In this document: one piece after another, positions 32,714 to 40,301 of the stretch
How positions within the stretch are numbered: the stretch's first letter is position 1
Layout: each line of letters begins with the position of its first letter
Assembly (NCBI GenBank): GCA_029240655.1
Contig: JARDZW010000021.1
Location: 1 to 40,568 of the forward strand
Length of the DNA: 40,568 nt
Direction of reading: 5' to 3'
Source: Chloroflexota bacterium
GTDB lineage: Bacteria; Chloroflexota; Limnocylindria; Limnocylindrales; CSP1-4
The notes under the pieces: generated by a model
The model's input: only the letters and a program-made list of their open reading frames with translations
What the model was told of the DNA's origin: nothing
Database searches by the model: none
Made by a program: the position numbers and the translations under genes

Positions 32714-34975
32714 TCAGGGCGTGGTCGAAGGGGCGGTCGACGGTTCCTCCGAGGCGCCCGACCCGGGACCGGGCGAACCCGAGGGTGTGGCCTCGTCGAC
32801 GATCTGCTCCAGGAACGCCTTGTTGAAGGACGTGGGCGACACCCAATACACCGCGGGCGGCCCGTCCTCGACGCCCGGCAGCACGTACATGCCGCGCATG
32901 TCCCCCCAGCCCTCGGCCCCCGCGGCGAGTCGGTATTGCCGCAGGTAGTCGCCACTGGCCTTCTCGTATTCCACCAGGCGGGAGTGTTCCCGGTCATAGG
33001 TGAAGACCGTGCCCTCGCGCCGTTCGCCCTGCCCTGTGACGAGGGATGCGTTGGGCTGCTCGCGCAGCAGGGCGTCGGGCAGCTCCCCCGGCTCCCACCC
33101 GTCGCTCTTGCCGGAGGCGAACCGTTCGAGCACCCCGCCCTCGACGACGAACATGTCGCCATCGATGTACATGGCGGTCATCTGGCTGACGTCGCGGGCC
33201 GTCGCGAGCCAACCCGTTGCCTTGGCCGGGTAGCCGCTGCCATCGAGGGCCGCGAAATACACCCGGATCTGCTCCTCAGAGGGATCGACGACGTAGAGAT
33301 TCGCGAGGCCGCGATCGACATCCCGGAGATACGTCCCCATGGCGGTGATGTCATCGCCCCACTGCGTGGAGCCGTTGACGTCGACCTTGTTGAGCCTGCC
33401 CTTGCCGGCATCGTTCGACGCCCGCCAGCGCCAGAGGACGTTCTTGGCATCGAGGATCAGCAGATCCCGACCGCCGACCGCCAGGAAGCGCGGGGCCGCC
33501 AGTGTCGTGCTGCCCGCCTTGGCCCCCTCGCGAAATACGCCCGTTGCCCGCTTTCGCTTGAGGTCGATCCGGATGACCGTGTTCGTGGTCCCGTCGATGA
33601 CGTACGGCGCCCCGTCCGGACCCCGGACGAGGGCCTTGATGTCGAAGGCGGGCTTGCCTTCCGCGGGCTTGAAGTTGAACATCGTCGACGATTCGACATC
33701 GACCACGCCATAGAGCCGATCGAGCCCGGCGACGACGTCGGCGCGGATCGGGTCGATGACCCGGGCGCTCACTCGCGCTTCCTCCGCGTTGTCGAGCTCG
33801 GTGTAGGCGGCGGTCAGCAGGTCCAGGGCCTGCTCTGGATCGTCCGCGACGAGATCGATCCCGCCGGGGCCTGACACCTTCGCGAGGTTCGCCTTGGCGA
33901 TGTCGAGCGCGGCCTGGCCGGCGTTGACCGAGCTGATGGCACGCTGCTGCCCCTGGCCTCCGAAAGCGTAGACGCCAAGCCCGAGGCCACCGACGACCAT
34001 GACCAGCGCCAGGATCGCGACCGCGGCCCGGCGTTGCGTCTCCCGTCGCGAGGCCAGCGGCGTCACCCGCCGGTAGGCCGGTTTGCGTTGCGGCATGAAA
34101 TCGTGGGCGCGCGCGATGAGCCGATCGAAGGCCCCGCCAGCGGCCACCCGGGCGGTACCGGCCGCCGCCGACATCGCGGCGCTGGCGGCCTGGACGTTGT
34201 CCGCGAGCGGGATCGGGGAGCGGTCGGGCGCGCCGGCCAGGGGCTCGGCCGGGCGGACCGGCACCAGGGTCCGGCCACGGGTCGTGGGTGCCACCTCGGT
34301 GGCTTCGAAGGCGATCGCTCCATCCGAGCCGGACCCGTCGGCGGCGCGGAACCGGGCGTGGAGATGCTCCATCGCCGATTGCGGGTGGAGGGTGAGCATC
34401 GCGTCCTTGAGCTCGTCTGCTCCGAGACGCGCGACGATGTTCGGCGAGGTCAGGACGAGCGAGTCGCCGACCGTGATCTCGCCGCGCCACACGTCCGGCT
34501 CCAGCCCGTCCGACGGCAGCCCGCGTTCGCGGTGCGGATCCGGCAGGGTCGAGAGGCGGGCCTGGCGGATCAGGTAGGCCTCCGCCGGCCCGACCGTGGC
34601 CACGTACATCTCGTTGCCGCGGACCACGGCCACGCCCACACCGATCGGGCCGTTGCCGTCGGCCGACTTGAGGCCCAGCCGGTCGGCCTGGTGGATCAGC
34701 CGCTTGTTGGCGGTCGCGATAGCCTTCTTGAGGCAGACACGGATCCCGGCCGACTCGTCGTAGTAGTACTCGTTCCGGATCGTCTCCGCGGCCAGTCGCG
34801 TCGCCTCGAGCGCGTGGCGCGAGCTGACCCGCGAGGTGACAAGCAAGTACAGGTGGCCCTTCGAGCGCGCGACGGACCCGACGCTCGGCTCGACCACCAG
34901 GAGGGTGTCGGGCGAGTCGTCGAGGCGGTCGTGCTCGGCGACGAGGCCAAGCTTCAGTTGGAGTCGGGCGGCCAT
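32714..34975 (-). CDS. Receptor-like membrane protein: degenerate PP2C-type domain, one TM helix, extracellular beta-propeller
   Basis: 753 residues with a GAGAGG ribosome-binding sequence 5 bases before the ATG. Residues 1 to about 215 resemble a PP2C/PPM phosphatase (GVAVVRGNEMYVATVGPAEA followed by YLIRQARLSTLPD, and LTSPNIVARL). However, the GD and DG metal-ligand pairs are replaced (GPAE where PP2C has GDSR), so catalysis is doubtful. A disordered Ala-rich stretch follows, then one membrane helix at about 318-340 (AILALVMVVGGLGLGVYAF). Outside lies a helical segment (AALDIAKANLAKV, AYTELDNAEEARVSAR) and, from about 430, repeated beta elements like an NHL/YVTN propeller (YVIDGTTNTVIRIDLKRKR, LYVVDPSEEQIRVYFAALD). 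The C-terminus is Ser/Pro/Gly-rich. It looks like an envelope sensor or scaffold whose cytosolic part is a pseudophosphatase. The function is unknown. Confidence 0.75.
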   Translation of the reverse strand: MAARLQLKLGLVAEHDRLDDSPDTLLVVEPSVGSVARSKGHLYLLVTSRVSSRHALEATRLAAETIRNEYYYDESAGIRVCLKKAIATANKRLIHQADRLGLKSADGNGPIGVGVAVVRGNEMYVATVGPAEAYLIRQARLSTLPDPHRERGLPSDGLEPDVWRGEITVGDSLVLTSPNIVARLGADELKDAMLTLHPQSAMEHLHARFRAADGSGSDGAIAFEATEVAPTTRGRTLVPVRPAEPLAGAPDRSPIPLADNVQAASAAMSAAAGTARVAAGGAFDRLIARAHDFMPQRKPAYRRVTPLASRRETQRRAAVAILALVMVVGGLGLGVYAFGGQGQQRAISSVNAGQAALDIAKANLAKVSGPGGIDLVADDPEQALDLLTAAYTELDNAEEARVSARVIDPIRADVVAGLDRLYGVVDVESSTMFNFKPAEGKPAFDIKALVRGPDGAPYVIDGTTNTVIRIDLKRKRATGVFREGAKAGSTTLAAPRFLAVGGRDLLILDAKNVLWRWRASNDAGKGRLNKVDVNGSTQWGDDITAMGTYLRDVDRGLANLYVVDPSEEQIRVYFAALDGSGYPAKATGWLATARDVSQMTAMYIDGDMFVVEGGVLERFASGKSDGWEPGELPDALLREQPNASLVTGQGERREGTVFTYDREHSRLVEYEKASGDYLRQYRLAAGAEGWGDMRGMYVLPGVEDGPPAVYWVSPTSFNKAFLEQIVDEATPSGSPGPGSGASEEPSTAPSTTP

Positions 34976-35064
34976 GCGGGCCTCTCGTACTTCATGTTCG
35001 GGCGACGGGACGATCCTGGCCGGATCGGCTGACTTTCGCCCCGAGATGGCTGGCAGGTCCGGGG

Positions 35065-35070
35065 ATTATA
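35065..35070 (-). promoter_or_regulatory. Perfect -10 box (TATAAT) on the minus strand upstream of the receptor-like gene
   Basis: Minus strand 35070-35065 reads TATAAT in an otherwise GC-rich setting, overlapping the TAA stop of the DUF721 gene. It lies about 90 bases upstream of the ATG at 34975. No TTGACA-like -35 is seen 16-18 bases upstream, so this is a partial promoter call. It would separate expression of the receptor-like gene from the recF block. Confidence 0.4.
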
Positions 35071-35398
35071 CGCGGGGACCCCCCGAGCGGACGTGGACTC
35101 GCAACTCGTGCACACCGACGCCGCCTGGAGCGGCCGCGAAGGCCGAAACAAGCTCCGCGGCACGCATGCGGAGCTCCTGGGCCACGATCGGCGCATCGGC
35201 CTCGACGTCGATGGCGAATCCCTCCAACCTCACGACGCGGCACGCTCCCGCTGCGGCCGGGACGCGCTCTGCGACCAGCGCCTCGAACGTGGCGATGGCC
35301 CGCGCAAGCCGCAGCTCCTCCTCGAGCCCCAGTGCCCGCGCGGCATCCGGGATGAGGTCGCCGAGGCGACGCATCGGCCGGCGTCGGGGCGTCGTCAT
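35066..35398 (-). CDS. DUF721 (DciA-like) protein
   Basis: 110 residues from the ATG at 35398, which overlaps the recF stop (ATGA). The sequence follows the DUF721 pattern: a basic N-terminus, RRLGDLIPDAARALGLEEEL, a central Trp-less helix, and a beta strand (CRVVRLEGFAIDVEADAPIV) ending in a hydrophobic helix and HELRVHV. In actinobacteria a DUF721 gene sits between recF and gyrB, and in many bacteria the family (DciA) helps load or regulate the replicative helicase. Position and overlap support a replication role here. The stop TAA coincides with a TATAAT sequence on the same strand. Confidence 0.75.
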   Translation of the reverse strand: MTTPRRRPMRRLGDLIPDAARALGLEEELRLARAIATFEALVAERVPAAAGACRVVRLEGFAIDVEADAPIVAQELRMRAAELVSAFAAAPGGVGVHELRVHVRSGGPRV

Positions 35399-36573
35399 CC
35401 GATCGGTCCTGCCCCGGGCCGCGCGCCGGTCGCCGAGGCGGGTGACGGTTGCGGCGTCAGGACGGCGCCGTCCGCGCCGGCGCGCACCTCCCACGCACGA
35501 GCGACCTCGCGCAGCGCCGGATCGAGGTCGTCGAGCGTCGTCGTCGTCACGAACGCCTGGGGTAGCTCGGCGATGCGGCGCACGAGATGCGCCCGGCGCC
35601 GCGGATCGAGCTCGCTGAAGACATCGTCCAGCAACAGCAGCGGCGGCCGGCCGTCGAGCTCCGTCAGGAGGTCCAGTTCGGCGAGCTTGAAGGCGAGGAT
35701 CGCGGTGCGCTGCTGCCCGCGCGAGGCAAATCCGGCGAGATCGCGCCCCACCAGGTCGAAGGCGATATCGTCGCGATGCGGGCCGATCACCGTCGAGCCG
35801 TTCCAGATCTCCTTGTCGGCGGTGTCGATCAGCCGCCGGGCGAGGGCCTCGCGGGGCGTCTCGGCCCCAAGCATGGGGGCATTGGTCACGTAGCGCAGGG
35901 TCATCCCCCCGGCCGCCGCTTCCTCGGGCGCGATCTCGCCATGGGCGGCCGCGAGCGGCCCGGCCACGAGACCGAGGAGCCTGAGCCGCGCCTCGACGAC
36001 TCGCGCGCCGGTGTCGAGGAAGGTGTCGTCCCAGAACCGGAGCTGGTCGCGGGTGGCGGTCTCCTCCCGGATCGCCCGCAAGAGGCTGTTGCGCTGCTGG
36101 AGCGTGCGGCCGTACGTGGCCAGGTCGTCGGCATAGGCCGGGAAATGGGCCGTCGCCAGCGTGTCGATGGCCGCGCGCCGCAGCGAGGGCGACCCGATCA
36201 CCAGCAGCATCTCCTCGGGCGCGAACAACACGACCCGCAGGTACTGGCCGAGGCCGCTCGCCCGACGACCGAGACCGTTGATCCGCACGCGCTTGCGGCC
36301 GCCGCTGCCGTCCGCGCCGGAGCGCGTGACTGCGACCTCCAGCATGTCGTCACCGACGCGCCCTTCCACGCGGGCGAGCTCGCGGCCCCAACGGATCAGC
36401 TCGCCGTCGGCGTTGGTCCGATGCGATCGACCCCAGCCAAGGAGGACGATCGCCTCCAGCAGACTCGTCTTGCCTGCCGCGTTCGGTCCGTGGACCAGGT
36501 GCGTCCCGGGACCGAAGGAGGCCTCGATCGTGGCGTACCCGCGCAGGTCGAGCGCGGTGATCGAATCAAGCAC
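35395..36573 (-). CDS. recF: DNA replication and repair protein RecF
   Basis: 392-residue SMC/ABC-type ATPase that helps load RecA at gaps through RecOR. A GTG at 36573 starts LDSITALDLRGYATIE, the normal RecF opening. Walker A is GPNAAGKTS at 29-37, the signature is ASRGQQRTAILAFKLAELDL, and Walker B is PPLLLLDDVFSELDPRRR. The middle has VLFAPEEMLLVIGSPSLRR, typical of RecF. The C-terminal 35 residues are Ala/Pro-rich and unconserved. It follows dnaN by 93 bases on the same strand and overlaps DUF721. Confidence 0.96.
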   Translation of the reverse strand: MLDSITALDLRGYATIEASFGPGTHLVHGPNAAGKTSLLEAIVLLGWGRSHRTNADGELIRWGRELARVEGRVGDDMLEVAVTRSGADGSGGRKRVRINGLGRRASGLGQYLRVVLFAPEEMLLVIGSPSLRRAAIDTLATAHFPAYADDLATYGRTLQQRNSLLRAIREETATRDQLRFWDDTFLDTGARVVEARLRLLGLVAGPLAAAHGEIAPEEAAAGGMTLRYVTNAPMLGAETPREALARRLIDTADKEIWNGSTVIGPHRDDIAFDLVGRDLAGFASRGQQRTAILAFKLAELDLLTELDGRPPLLLLDDVFSELDPRRRAHLVRRIAELPQAFVTTTTLDDLDPALREVARAWEVRAGADGAVLTPQPSPASATGARPGAGPIG

Positions 36574-36650
36574 GTCGAGTCGCCGCCCTCAATCGGGAAC
36601 TACCACTCGCGCTCCGAGGTCCGAGGGGAAGCTCCGCGACCCCATCGGCC

Positions 36651-36662
36651 CGAGGATCCTCG
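36651..36662. repeat. 12-bp perfect palindrome just downstream of dnaN
   Basis: CGAGGATCCTCG lies 4 bases after the dnaN stop on the minus strand, within the 93-base dnaN-recF spacer. It has no unpaired loop, so it would form a poor RNA hairpin. It may be chance or a weak terminator or processing site. Nothing else is visible in this spacer. Confidence 0.25.
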
Positions 36663-36666
36663 AGGA

Positions 36667-37785
36667 CTACGAGGTCGTCCGGACCGGCATGACGACATGG
36701 ACGTACTGGTCGTCACCGATGGGCTTGAAGACACCGGGCGATAGCGGCCCGTTGAGCTCGAGCGCGAACTGCTCCGCGGCGACGTTGGTCAGGACGTCCG
36801 CCAGGTAGCGAGCGTTGAAGGCGATGGTCGTGCCGTCACCCTCGACGGCCGCTTCCACCTGGCCCACGTGATCGCCGACCTCGGCGTTGGCACTGACCGT
36901 GATCCCGCCGTCGCCGTCTCCGCCGATCTGGAGCTTGACGATGTTCGCAGACTCGTGCGCGATCAGCGCCGCCGGGCGAACGGCCCGGAGCAACTCCTCG
37001 CGATCGAGCACCGCACGGGTCGCGTGGGCCTGGGGCATGACCTGCTGGTAATTCGGGAACTGACCGTCGATGAGCCGGCTGACGAGATCGATGCCATCGA
37101 GGTGGAAGAGGACCTGGTTGCGACCGGCGGCCAGCACGACCTCGACCGGGTCGTCCACATCTGCGAGGATGCGCGACAGCTCGTTGAGGGCGCGTGCCGG
37201 GATGACGACGCTCGTCTCCGGTACGGCGTCGAGGATCGGCACGGTCTTGACCGCGATCCGGTAGTTGTCGGCGGCCGCCAGGGTCAATCGGTCGCCCTCG
37301 AAGCGCGCCAGCACGCCGGTCAGGATCGGGCGCGCCTCGTCACTCGCCGCGGCAAAGGCCGTCTCGGCCAGGGCGCGACGCAGGACGTTCTGGGCGATCC
37401 GCGTGGTCGGTCGCTCACCGGCCGTCTGGATGGCCGGGAACTCCTCCGCGTCGATGCCCTTGATGTGGGTCTGGAATCGTCCGGCCTTCACGTGCAGCGT
37501 GTCGCCGGCCGTGACTTCGAGCTCCACCTTGTCACCAGGAGGCAGGGAGTTGACGAGGTCGGTCAGGAGCTTGGCCGGCACCGTCGTTGCGCCATCCTCG
37601 TCGATCTTGCCCGGGACCCAGTACGTGATCCCGATCTCAAGGTTCGTGGCGGTCAGCTTCAGGCCGGCGTCCTCGGTCTTGAGCAGGACGTTGGCCAGGA
37701 CCGGTAGCGTGCTCCGGCTGGAGACGGCGCGAGTGACGACGGACAGGCCGCGCGCCAGGTTCTCCTGCATGACCGAGAGTCTCAC
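36667..37785 (-). CDS. dnaN: DNA polymerase III beta subunit (sliding clamp)
   Basis: 372-residue ring-forming clamp that tethers the replicative polymerase. A GTG at 37785 gives RLSVMQENLARGLSVVTRAV; an ATG at 37770 is the alternative. Landmarks: RSTLPVLANVLLKTEDAGLK, LTATNLEIGI, FQTHIKGIDAEEFPAI, RRALAETAFAAASDEARPIL, AADNYRIAVKTVP, LIDGQFPNYQQVMP, and the C-terminal VFKPIGDDQYVHVVMPVR that forms the partner-binding pocket. It sits downstream of dnaA across the 474-base candidate origin and upstream of recF, the conserved order. Confidence 0.97.
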   Translation of the reverse strand: MRLSVMQENLARGLSVVTRAVSSRSTLPVLANVLLKTEDAGLKLTATNLEIGITYWVPGKIDEDGATTVPAKLLTDLVNSLPPGDKVELEVTAGDTLHVKAGRFQTHIKGIDAEEFPAIQTAGERPTTRIAQNVLRRALAETAFAAASDEARPILTGVLARFEGDRLTLAAADNYRIAVKTVPILDAVPETSVVIPARALNELSRILADVDDPVEVVLAAGRNQVLFHLDGIDLVSRLIDGQFPNYQQVMPQAHATRAVLDREELLRAVRPAALIAHESANIVKLQIGGDGDGGITVSANAEVGDHVGQVEAAVEGDGTTIAFNARYLADVLTNVAAEQFALELNGPLSPGVFKPIGDDQYVHVVMPVRTTS

Positions 37786-37907
37786 GTCGGATGCACTCCA
37801 CTTCGATGGCTGGGGCGCCGCGGTGATGGACTGCTGGTCCGGTCGGAAGGCTCGAGTCCGGGGACCATGCGGGACGCTCCACGTCCGGGCGCGGGATGGG
37901 TGGTGGG

Positions 37908-37927
37908 TATCTTCTCTCTATCTTCTC
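37908..37927. repeat. Tandem TATCTTCTC repeats at 11-bp period in the candidate origin
   Basis: TATCTTCTC occurs at 37908-37916 and again at 37919-37927, so the copies are 11 bases apart, one helical turn. One strand is almost all pyrimidine. Placed in the low-GC part of the dnaA-dnaN spacer, it may be the DNA-unwinding element or a binding site for an initiator partner. It could instead be promoter-related for dnaN. Confidence 0.5.
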
Positions 37928-38151
37928 ACTCCGTCATCACCGTAGTAATGGTGTGGAACATGGGGACGGGCACGCTCGTGACCGCACGGCGAGGCGGTGG
38001 ATGGGTGACGGCCCTTCGTGGAGAAGCCGGGCCCCACCCGGGGCGTGACGGTCGAGAGGCGGTGGACAGCCAGCGCCGACTCCACGTGGCCGATCGCGGT
38101 GGGACCGACCCTCCACCGCGGGACGGGCGATGTCCACGTCGTGTGTCGTCC

Positions 38152-38160
38152 TTGTCCACA
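38152..38160 (+). promoter_or_regulatory. DnaA box
   Basis: TTGTCCACA is an exact match to the DnaA box form used by high-GC bacteria. It lies about 100 bases from the 3' end of dnaA in the candidate origin and is the only exact copy I found in the window's origin spacers. Confidence 0.75.
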
Positions 38161-38259
38161 CCAGTTCGGCGACTTGGGTGATGTTCCCCCACAAGGACGG
38201 GACCTGAACGGACGAATCGGCGCCCGTTGCGACCGGGCTCTGCGCGGACGGCCGCCGCT

Positions 38260-39639
38260 TCAGTCGGCGTAGATCAGCTCGCGGACTGCGGCGATCTCGC
38301 GGCGCAGCTCGTCGTTCACGGCGATCTCGCGGGTGATCTTGTCGCAGGCATGCAGCACGGTCGAGTGATCGCGATTGCCGAGCTCCGCCCCGATGCGCAG
38401 CAGGGAGACGTCGGTTTCCTCGCGCATGAGGAACATCGCGATCTGGCGCGGCATGACAATGGCCTTGTCGCGTTTCTGACCCTGGAGCGCATCCATCGGG
38501 ACGCTGTAGTAATCGGAGACCGCGCGCGCGATGCGCTCCGGCGTCACCTGGCGCTTCTTCGGGTTGTACAGGACGTTGGACAGGACCGCCTGGGCCAGCT
38601 CGATGCTGATCGGTGTGGCGCCCATGCTGGAGAACGCGACGATGCGGTTGAGCGCCCCCTCGAGCTCACGGATGTTGCTCACGACCTTGCGGGCGATGAA
38701 CTCGATGACATCGGACGTGATCGGGACCGCGCCCTCCTCCGCCTTGGCCCGCAGGATCGCGATCCGCGTCTCGAGGTCCGGGGCCGTCAGGTCGGCGATG
38801 AGACCCCATTCGAAGCGGCTGCGCAACCGCTCTTCGAGCGTGAGGATGGCCTTCGGCGGCCGGTCGGAGCTCAGCACGATCTGCTTGCCGTCCTCGTGGA
38901 TGGCGTTGAACGTGTGGAAGAACTCCTCCTGGGTGCGCTCTTTGTCCGCGATGAACTGGATGTCGTCGATGAGCAGCAGGTCGATCCTGCGGTAGCGCGC
39001 CCGGAATTCGTCGATCTTGCCCTGCTGGATGCTCGTGATGAATTCGTTGGTGAACTTCTCGGACGTCGCGTACACGACGCGCTTGCGCGGGAAGCGGGTG
39101 ATGACCTGGTTACCGATCGCGTGCATCAGGTGGGTCTTGCCCAGACCGACCCCGCCGTACAGGAAGAGCGGGTTGTAGGCGTGGCCCGGGCGTTCGGCGA
39201 CGGACAGGCTCGCGGCGTGGGCCAGCCGGTTGGCCGACCCGACGATGAAGTTGGAGAAGGTGTAGCGCGGGTTGAGGTTGGTCGCGCCACCCTCGCCGCC
39301 GACCCTGCTCGGCTCCACTCGGACGTGCTGGCCGGCCGGTCGCTCCGCCGTCGCACCGAGGGCCGTTGCCCCAGCGGGCGCCACGGCTTCGGGGGCAGGT
39401 CCGACGATGAATTCGACCTGGACGCTGTAGCCGACGATCCGCGCGAGGGTCTGGCTGATCAGCGAGCGATAGCGGGTCTCGAGCCAATCCTTCGAGAAGC
39501 CGTTGGGGACGGCGATCCGAAACCGCTGCTCGTCCACGTCGACAAGCTCGGTGTCGCGCAACCACGTCTCGTAGTTGGCCGGCGACAAGGAGACCTGGAG
39601 CTCACCGAGGGCGGCTCGCCAGACTTGCTTCGCGTCCAT
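38260..39639 (-). CDS. dnaA: Chromosomal replication initiator DnaA
   Basis: 459-residue AAA+ initiator that binds DnaA boxes and opens the origin. The ATG at 39639 begins MDAKQVWRAALGELQVSLSP, the domain I that contacts helicase and regulators. A short Ala/Gly/Pro linker (domain II) follows. Domain III has NPRYTFSNFIVGSANRLAHA, Walker A GGVGLGKTHLMHAIG, Walker B RRIDLLLIDDIQFIADKERT, and sensor 1 LSSDRPPKAI. Domain IV ends with RQIAMFLMREETDVSLLRIG and the DNA-binding signature RDHSTVLHACDKI. It is transcribed away from rpmH and toward dnaN. Confidence 0.98.
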   Translation of the reverse strand: MDAKQVWRAALGELQVSLSPANYETWLRDTELVDVDEQRFRIAVPNGFSKDWLETRYRSLISQTLARIVGYSVQVEFIVGPAPEAVAPAGATALGATAERPAGQHVRVEPSRVGGEGGATNLNPRYTFSNFIVGSANRLAHAASLSVAERPGHAYNPLFLYGGVGLGKTHLMHAIGNQVITRFPRKRVVYATSEKFTNEFITSIQQGKIDEFRARYRRIDLLLIDDIQFIADKERTQEEFFHTFNAIHEDGKQIVLSSDRPPKAILTLEERLRSRFEWGLIADLTAPDLETRIAILRAKAEEGAVPITSDVIEFIARKVVSNIRELEGALNRIVAFSSMGATPISIELAQAVLSNVLYNPKKRQVTPERIARAVSDYYSVPMDALQGQKRDKAIVMPRQIAMFLMREETDVSLLRIGAELGNRDHSTVLHACDKITREIAVNDELRREIAAVRELIYAD

Positions 39640-39868
39640 TCGTTCGATGGGACCTGCGCTTTAGTGACGGTCGATAGATGGCGCCGGCCAGGGTCGGGGT
39701 CGGCGAAGCCAGGGTCCGCGAAGCTTCCATTCGACGCCCAACCGGAGCCGGATGACTCGCTGCCTTGCCACAGTCCGAGGCCTGCGTGAGGTCTCCCGCG
39801 AACGTCCCGGCGCCGAGGGCTCGGAGAGGATAGCACCGGCGCGGACGGCGTCGCAAGGCGATTCCCGC

Positions 39869-39885
39869 ATACCCCCAGGGAGTAT
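39869..39885. repeat. 17-bp near-palindrome ATACCCCCAGGGAGTAT upstream of dnaA
   Basis: The outer ATAC/GTAT and inner CCC/GGG arms pair, with one mismatched position on each side and a single central base. It overlaps the possible minus-strand -10 TATACT. The shape recalls operators with TACCC/GGGTA arms used by CsoR-type repressors, but no such regulator is in the window, so the link is weak. Confidence 0.35.
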
Positions 39886-39982
39886 ACGTGCGAACGACCC
39901 TCGACCGTCCCTGAGTCGCGGCGCGGATGGCCCGGGCGCGCGACCAGTGCCCGCGATCACCTTCCCGGATGCCGCTCATCGT

Positions 39983-40012
39983 TTGACACCCATTCGGGGC
40001 AGGCCATATCAT
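39983..40012 (+). promoter_or_regulatory. rpmH-rnpA promoter
   Basis: A perfect -35 TTGACA (39983-39988) is followed after 18 bases by TATCAT (40007-40012), five of six matches to the -10 consensus. The start of transcription would fall near 40019, leaving a leader of about 110 bases before the rpmH ATG. This is the best sigma70-type promoter in the window, as expected for a ribosomal protein gene. Confidence 0.7.
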
Positions 40013-40128
40013 CCGCCGGACGAAGACGCGCCATGCGCCCGTGGGGTGCCGGCGCGTTTGCGTGCCTCTAGGGGAAGTCGGAGCGACCGTTCCCCGAGGT
40101 CGGACGGAGAGGATCTCGGACAGACCCG

Positions 40129-40266
40129 ATGACGAAGCAGACCTACCAGCCCAAGAAGCGCCATCGCGCCAAGGAACACGGCTTCCGCGCCCGCATGAAG
40201 ACGACAGCGGGTCGCCGCATCCTGGCCACCCGGCGGGCTCGCGGTCGGAAGCGGCTGACGGCCTGA
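40129..40266 (+). CDS. rpmH: 50S ribosomal protein L34
   Basis: 45-residue, highly basic ribosomal protein, too short for many gene finders. The sequence begins [20 protein letters not shown] and continues with the invariant [20 protein letters not shown], ending KRLTA; this is unmistakable L34. A purine-rich GGAGAGG (40106-40112) lies upstream, somewhat far (16 bases) from the ATG. It is divergent from dnaA and is followed by rnpA, the conserved arrangement beside the origin. Confidence 0.97.
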   Translation: MTKQTYQPKKRHRAKEHGFRARMKTTAGRRILATRRARGRKRLTA

Positions 40267-40301
40267 CGACCGAGCGCGGCAGACCCACGCCGCGACTCGT
40301 G

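Larger units (their letters stand above)
37786..38259. other. Candidate replication origin (oriC) in the dnaA-dnaN spacer
   Basis: 474 bases without a credible gene between dnaA and dnaN, the classic location of oriC. It contains one perfect high-GC-type DnaA box, TTGTCCACA (38152-38160). Near matches are TGTGGAACA on the reverse orientation (37952-37960), GGTGGACAG (38061-38069, reverse) and ATGTCCACG (38130-38138). The least GC-rich part, about 37906-37950, holds a pyrimidine-rich repeat that could be the unwinding element. The dnaN promoter should also lie here, but I could not identify it with confidence. Confidence 0.7.
39640..40128. other. Divergent dnaA/rpmH intergenic region
   Basis: 489 bases between the dnaA and rpmH starts with no believable gene; the open frames here are short and low-complexity. 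It holds the rpmH promoter near its right side and, in the middle, a TATACT sequence on the minus strand (39881-39886) that may be a -10 box for dnaA, overlapping a near-palindrome at 39869-39885. No exact DnaA box was found, which favours the other spacer as the origin. Confidence 0.6.

Noticed and set aside
39752-40132. 126-residue plus-strand frame in the dnaA-rpmH spacer
   Set aside because: Arg/Pro/Ser-rich with no motif, overlapping the rpmH start and spanning its promoter.
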